Assembly (NCBI GenBank): GCA_023251275.1
Contig: JAHEZC010000058.1
Location: 1-9,467, forward strand
Direction: 5' to 3'
DNA: 9,467 nucleotides
Source: Parafilimonas sp.
GTDB lineage: Bacteria; Bacteroidota; Bacteroidia; Chitinophagales; Chitinophagaceae
Shown in pieces: positions 6,999-9,467 of the stretch (positions are counted from its first letter, which is position 1; every line of letters begins with the position of its first letter). The notes under the pieces are model-generated. The model ran no database searches, was not told where the DNA came from, and was given only the letters and a program-made list of their open reading frames with translations. The position numbers and the translations under genes are program-made.

Positions 6999-8666
6999 AT
7001 GGGAATTCAATCACCTGGCGAGGTATCGAAAAGGCTTTTATTATTGTTTGCAGCAGCAGGAATTTTATTGAATGCTTCAGGGCTATTCAATGGAATATTA
7101 GAGCCTGACTCTGCTTTATATGCCGGCATTGCCAAAAGAATAGCGAGCCAAAATGATTGGATAAATCTTTATGCTGATGGCGGTGACTGGCTCGACAAAC
7201 CGCATTTCCCCTTCTGGATGGCGGCAATAAGTTTTAAGTTTCTCGGTATCTCATCTTTCAGTTACAAATTTCCGGCTTTTATTTTCTGGATCATAGGGAT
7301 ATGCTATACTTATTTGCTTGCACGCTGCTTATACAATATCAATGCGGCTTTTATTACAGTAATTATTTATATATCTGCCACCCACGTTATACTTTCAAAT
7401 TTTGATGTGCGTGCAGAACCATATCTCTCCGCATTGGTTACGGCTTCTGTTTATTACCTGTATAAATTGCAGGATAAGACAAAGTTTTGGTATTGTCTTG
7501 CAGCAGCGTTTACTGCTGCGTGTGCTGTTATGACTAAAGGCATTTTTATTCTTATCACTATCGGCGGCGGTTTTATTATTTATTGGGTTATCACAAAACA
7601 GTGGAAACAATTTATTCATTATAAATGGTGGATGTTTGTTGCATTAACTTTCATTTTTATCTTACCGGAATTGTACTGCCTGTATATGCAGTTTGATATG
7701 TATCCGGAGAAAATTGTTTTTGGAAAAACAAATGTATCAGGGATCCGTTTTTTTTTCTGGGACAGCCAGTTTGGAAGATTTTTTAATACCGGTCCTATTA
7801 AAGGAACAGGCGACATAAGTTTTTATCTTCATACCATTTTATGGGCGTTCTTACCGTGGTCTGTTTTGCTGTACGTTACCTTAGCTACTTTTCTGCGCAA
7901 AAAAAACAGGATCACACAACCGCTTCAATGGATAATTTACGGAAGCGCAGGTATTACATTTTTGCTTTTTTCTTTTTCACGGTTTCAACTGCCTCATTAT
8001 ATCATCATCATATTTCCCCAGTGTGCGATGATGGTTGCGTCGTATCTCGAAAGATCCGCAGGTTATCCAAAAGTTATGCGCAACATTATTATCCTCCAGT
8101 CAGCGTTGATTGCAGCAGCAACTATTTTCATTATTCTCTTGATTGTATATTGTGATTTCGGGTATAATTATTTATGGATGTTGCTTGTAATTCCGGCTGC
8201 AATAATTTCCATTACGTTTACCTGGAGGAAACCTGTTAAAACAATTTTGTATCGAGGCTTTATGTTTGCCGCAATACTTTTTTGTTTTCTGAACCTGTAT
8301 TTTTATCCTCACCTGCTGCACTATCAAAGCGGTATGCAGGCAGCAATATGGCTTAGGGAGCAAAAATATGCAGGCAGGATTGCTATGTATAAGAACTATT
8401 CTCAATCGCTGGAGTTCTATGCAAACGGAAACGTTGACCGCATTCCTGATGACAGTTCATTGCAGCACTATGTTTCCGGGCAGGATGCTGTTATATATAC
8501 AAGTGAAAAAAATCTTGCTGCATTTGAAAAAAGCGGTTATTCGGTTAATGTGCTGCATACATTTGATTTTTTTCATGTAAGTATGCTGGATCTGAAATTT
8601 ATCAATCATAGTACACGTTCAGGCGAGCTTGAAAAAATTGCTTTGATATCATTAAGAAAAAAATAA
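6999..8666 (+). CDS. ArnT/PMT-like GT-C glycosyltransferase, integral inner-membrane protein
   Basis: This is a complete 555-residue polytopic protein of the ArnT-like (PMT_2) group, matching the usual size for the family. After the first membrane helix the first periplasmic loop carries LEPDSALYAGIAKRI (34-48), with Glu35 and Asp37 at the position of the catalytic acidic residue of GT-C enzymes. Next come DKPHFPFWMAA (66-76), RAEPYLSAL (138-146), MTKG (178-181) and FSRFQLPHYIIIIFP (326-340), all landmarks of ArnT-type proteins. About a dozen membrane helices are followed by a C-terminal soluble domain (about 437-555), placed in the periplasm by analogy. It should transfer a sugar from a polyprenyl-phosphate carrier to a lipid or surface glycan acceptor. 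The sugar and acceptor cannot be read from the sequence, and calling it an L-Ara4N transferase would be over-specific. The GtrA-family gene follows after 9 bp, which fits a shared lipid-linked-sugar pathway. Confidence 0.88.
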   Translation: MGIQSPGEVSKRLLLLFAAAGILLNASGLFNGILEPDSALYAGIAKRIASQNDWINLYADGGDWLDKPHFPFWMAAISFKFLGISSFSYKFPAFIFWIIGICYTYLLARCLYNINAAFITVIIYISATHVILSNFDVRAEPYLSALVTASVYYLYKLQDKTKFWYCLAAAFTAACAVMTKGIFILITIGGGFIIYWVITKQWKQFIHYKWWMFVALTFIFILPELYCLYMQFDMYPEKIVFGKTNVSGIRFFFWDSQFGRFFNTGPIKGTGDISFYLHTILWAFLPWSVLLYVTLATFLRKKNRITQPLQWIIYGSAGITFLLFSFSRFQLPHYIIIIFPQCAMMVASYLERSAGYPKVMRNIIILQSALIAAATIFIILLIVYCDFGYNYLWMLLVIPAAIISITFTWRKPVKTILYRGFMFAAILFCFLNLYFYPHLLHYQSGMQAAIWLREQKYAGRIAMYKNYSQSLEFYANGNVDRIPDDSSLQHYVSGQDAVIYTSEKNLAAFEKSGYSVNVLHTFDFFHVSMLDLKFINHSTRSGELEKIALISLRKK

Positions 8667-8675
8667 AATCACCGC

Positions 8676-9053
8676 ATGCAGTTTTTTGCAAAATTTATCA
8701 GGTTTGGAATCATCGGCATTACCGGCATCGTTATTGATTTTGGCACAACCTGGCTATGCAAAGAAAAACTGAAATGGAATAAATATGTTGCCAATACATG
8801 CGGTTTCTCGCTTGCGGTAGTGAACAATTATATCCTTAACAGGATATGGACCTTTCAAAGCACGAATTATTGGTTGCCTGAATTCGGGAGGTTTGCATTG
8901 TTCAGTTTAATTGGTGTTGGCCTGAATAACCTGTTGCTTTTTCTCTTTCATGAAAAAGCAGGACTCTCGTTTTATTTTGCAAAGCTGCTTGCAATCGGTT
9001 GTGTATTTATATGGAATTTTTCTTCCAACTATTTCTTTAATTTTCACAGTTAA
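8676..9053 (+). CDS. GtrA-family small membrane protein
   Basis: This is a complete 125-residue protein with four predicted membrane helices (about 8-28, 37-57, 72-91 and 99-120), the standard size and topology for GtrA. Family landmarks are FGIIGITGIVIDFG (10-23), NNYILNRIWTF (50-60) and WNFSSNYFFNF (113-123). GtrA proteins are thought to help flip or present polyprenyl-phosphate-linked sugars at the inner membrane. It starts 9 bp after the upstream stop, so it is almost certainly co-transcribed and probably supplies the donor for the preceding glycosyltransferase. A polyprenyl-phosphate glycosyl synthase, the usual third partner, is not in the window. The function is from family knowledge; the specific sugar is unknown. 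Confidence 0.92.
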   Translation: MQFFAKFIRFGIIGITGIVIDFGTTWLCKEKLKWNKYVANTCGFSLAVVNNYILNRIWTFQSTNYWLPEFGRFALFSLIGVGLNNLLLFLFHEKAGLSFYFAKLLAIGCVFIWNFSSNYFFNFHS

Positions 9054-9188
9054 GTTAAAATCATTTCTGTTGTTGGTTAGTACAGTTGATCTTTAATACA
9101 ATGGCATCTTTTTACGAGGAATTAGCAATATCTTTTTTTAAAAGTATTGTATAAATGTTCTATATATTTACTTGCCAAAATATTTTGA
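9054..9188. other. AT-rich spacer after gtrA-family gene with weak hairpin and 12-bp palindrome
   Basis: No recognisable gene is present; the longest start-to-stop frame is 17 codons (9101-9154, plus). A hairpin can form at 9126-9149: CAATA pairs with TATTG and CTTTT with AAAAG around a TTT loop, with one bulged T at 9131. It is all AT except three pairs and lacks a following T-tract, so it is a poor terminator candidate. A perfect 12-bp palindrome, CAAAATATTTTG, lies at 9176-9187, directly before the ATG of the right-edge frame, and could be an operator or chance in AT-rich DNA. Confidence 0.4.
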
Positions 9189-9467
9189 ATGTTTACAGCC
9201 AAAGATCATGTGGCAGTTCCGTACTCCGTATCTCCTCGTTCATTGGTTTATGAACATTCAAAAGAATTTTCATGGTCTTATGAATTGCAGCATATTTTCT
9301 CATCTAAATTTTTAAATATCCTTTGGTGGCCTGTTTTTAAATTCGGCCAACGCAGTTTTACCAATTCACCGGTTTTTAATTTATGTGCGCCTTTGCCCGG
9401 GTTTTCGAATCTATGGAAAACAATACAGAAGGGCTCATTTGCATATAACACTTTATTTCTCGGGATT
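9189..9467 (+). CDS. unrecognised open frame running off the right edge
   Basis: From the ATG at 9189 the frame stays open for 93 codons to the last base of the window, unusual for AT-rich DNA where a stop is expected about every 15-20 codons. The product begins MFTAKDHVAVPYSVSPRS and is rich in aromatic and Ser residues (FSWSYELQHIF, NILWWPVFKFG, CAPLPGFSNLW). I recognise no family, signal peptide or membrane segment. The start lacks a Shine-Dalgarno and has only a one-base-short TATTTTG upstream (9181-9187). A competing reading is the minus strand, where a frame entering from the right edge is open to a stop at 9278. It could be the start of a real gene, a decayed gene, or a shadow of a minus-strand gene. 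Confidence 0.35.
   Translation, partial: MFTAKDHVAVPYSVSPRSLVYEHSKEFSWSYELQHIFSSKFLNILWWPVFKFGQRSFTNSPVFNLCAPLPGFSNLWKTIQKGSFAYNTLFLGI

Noticed and set aside
9101..9154. 17-codon plus-strand frame beginning MASFYEELAIS after the GtrA-family gene
   Set aside because: It is short, has no clear promoter or ribosome binding site, and no family resemblance; the start looks natural but cannot be supported as a gene.

Overview
The window looks like chromosomal DNA from a member of the phylum Bacteroidota, most plausibly near Chitinophagaceae. This rests on an AT-rich composition, a TonB-dependent receptor with a carboxypeptidase-regulatory-like N-terminal domain, a secreted protein ending in a type IX secretion (T9SS) sorting domain, a SprB-type repeat, a DUF3347 protein, and three exact TAnnTTTG (Bacteroidota sigma-type -7) elements placed just upstream of genes. 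The genus assignment is inference; the phylum is well supported.

Layout. (1) 1-686, minus strand: N-terminal 228 codons of an ABC-F translation-factor-type ATPase, cut by the left edge. (2) 850-3666, minus: a complete 938-residue TonB-dependent outer-membrane receptor. (3) 3667-3920: a 254-bp divergent control region holding an 11-bp tandem direct repeat (about 3.7 copies) and a separate 7-bp inverted repeat. (4) 3921-6167, plus: a 748-residue secreted beta-helix-type protein with a SprB-like repeat, an FN3-like segment and a T9SS type A sorting domain, closed by a strong intrinsic terminator at 6200-6227. (5) 6291-6908, plus: a membrane-anchored DUF3347 protein with a Cys/Met/His-rich likely metal site. 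(6) 6999-8666 and 8676-9053, plus, 9 bp apart: an ArnT/PMT-like GT-C glycosyltransferase and a GtrA-family small membrane protein. (7) 9054-9467: a short AT-rich spacer, then an open frame from 9189 that runs off the right edge and that I do not recognise.

How the genes fit together. The receptor and the beta-helix protein share one control region and are both cell-envelope or surface products, so they are probably a co-regulated pair for capture and uptake of an unknown ligand. The 11-bp-phased repeats resemble the binding-site architecture of OmpR/PhoB-family response regulators. This pair is the best candidate here for an under-described system. The glycosyltransferase/GtrA pair probably decorates a lipid or surface glycan on the periplasmic side of the inner membrane, using a polyprenyl-phosphate-linked sugar. 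The ABC-F and DUF3347 genes appear to be independently transcribed.
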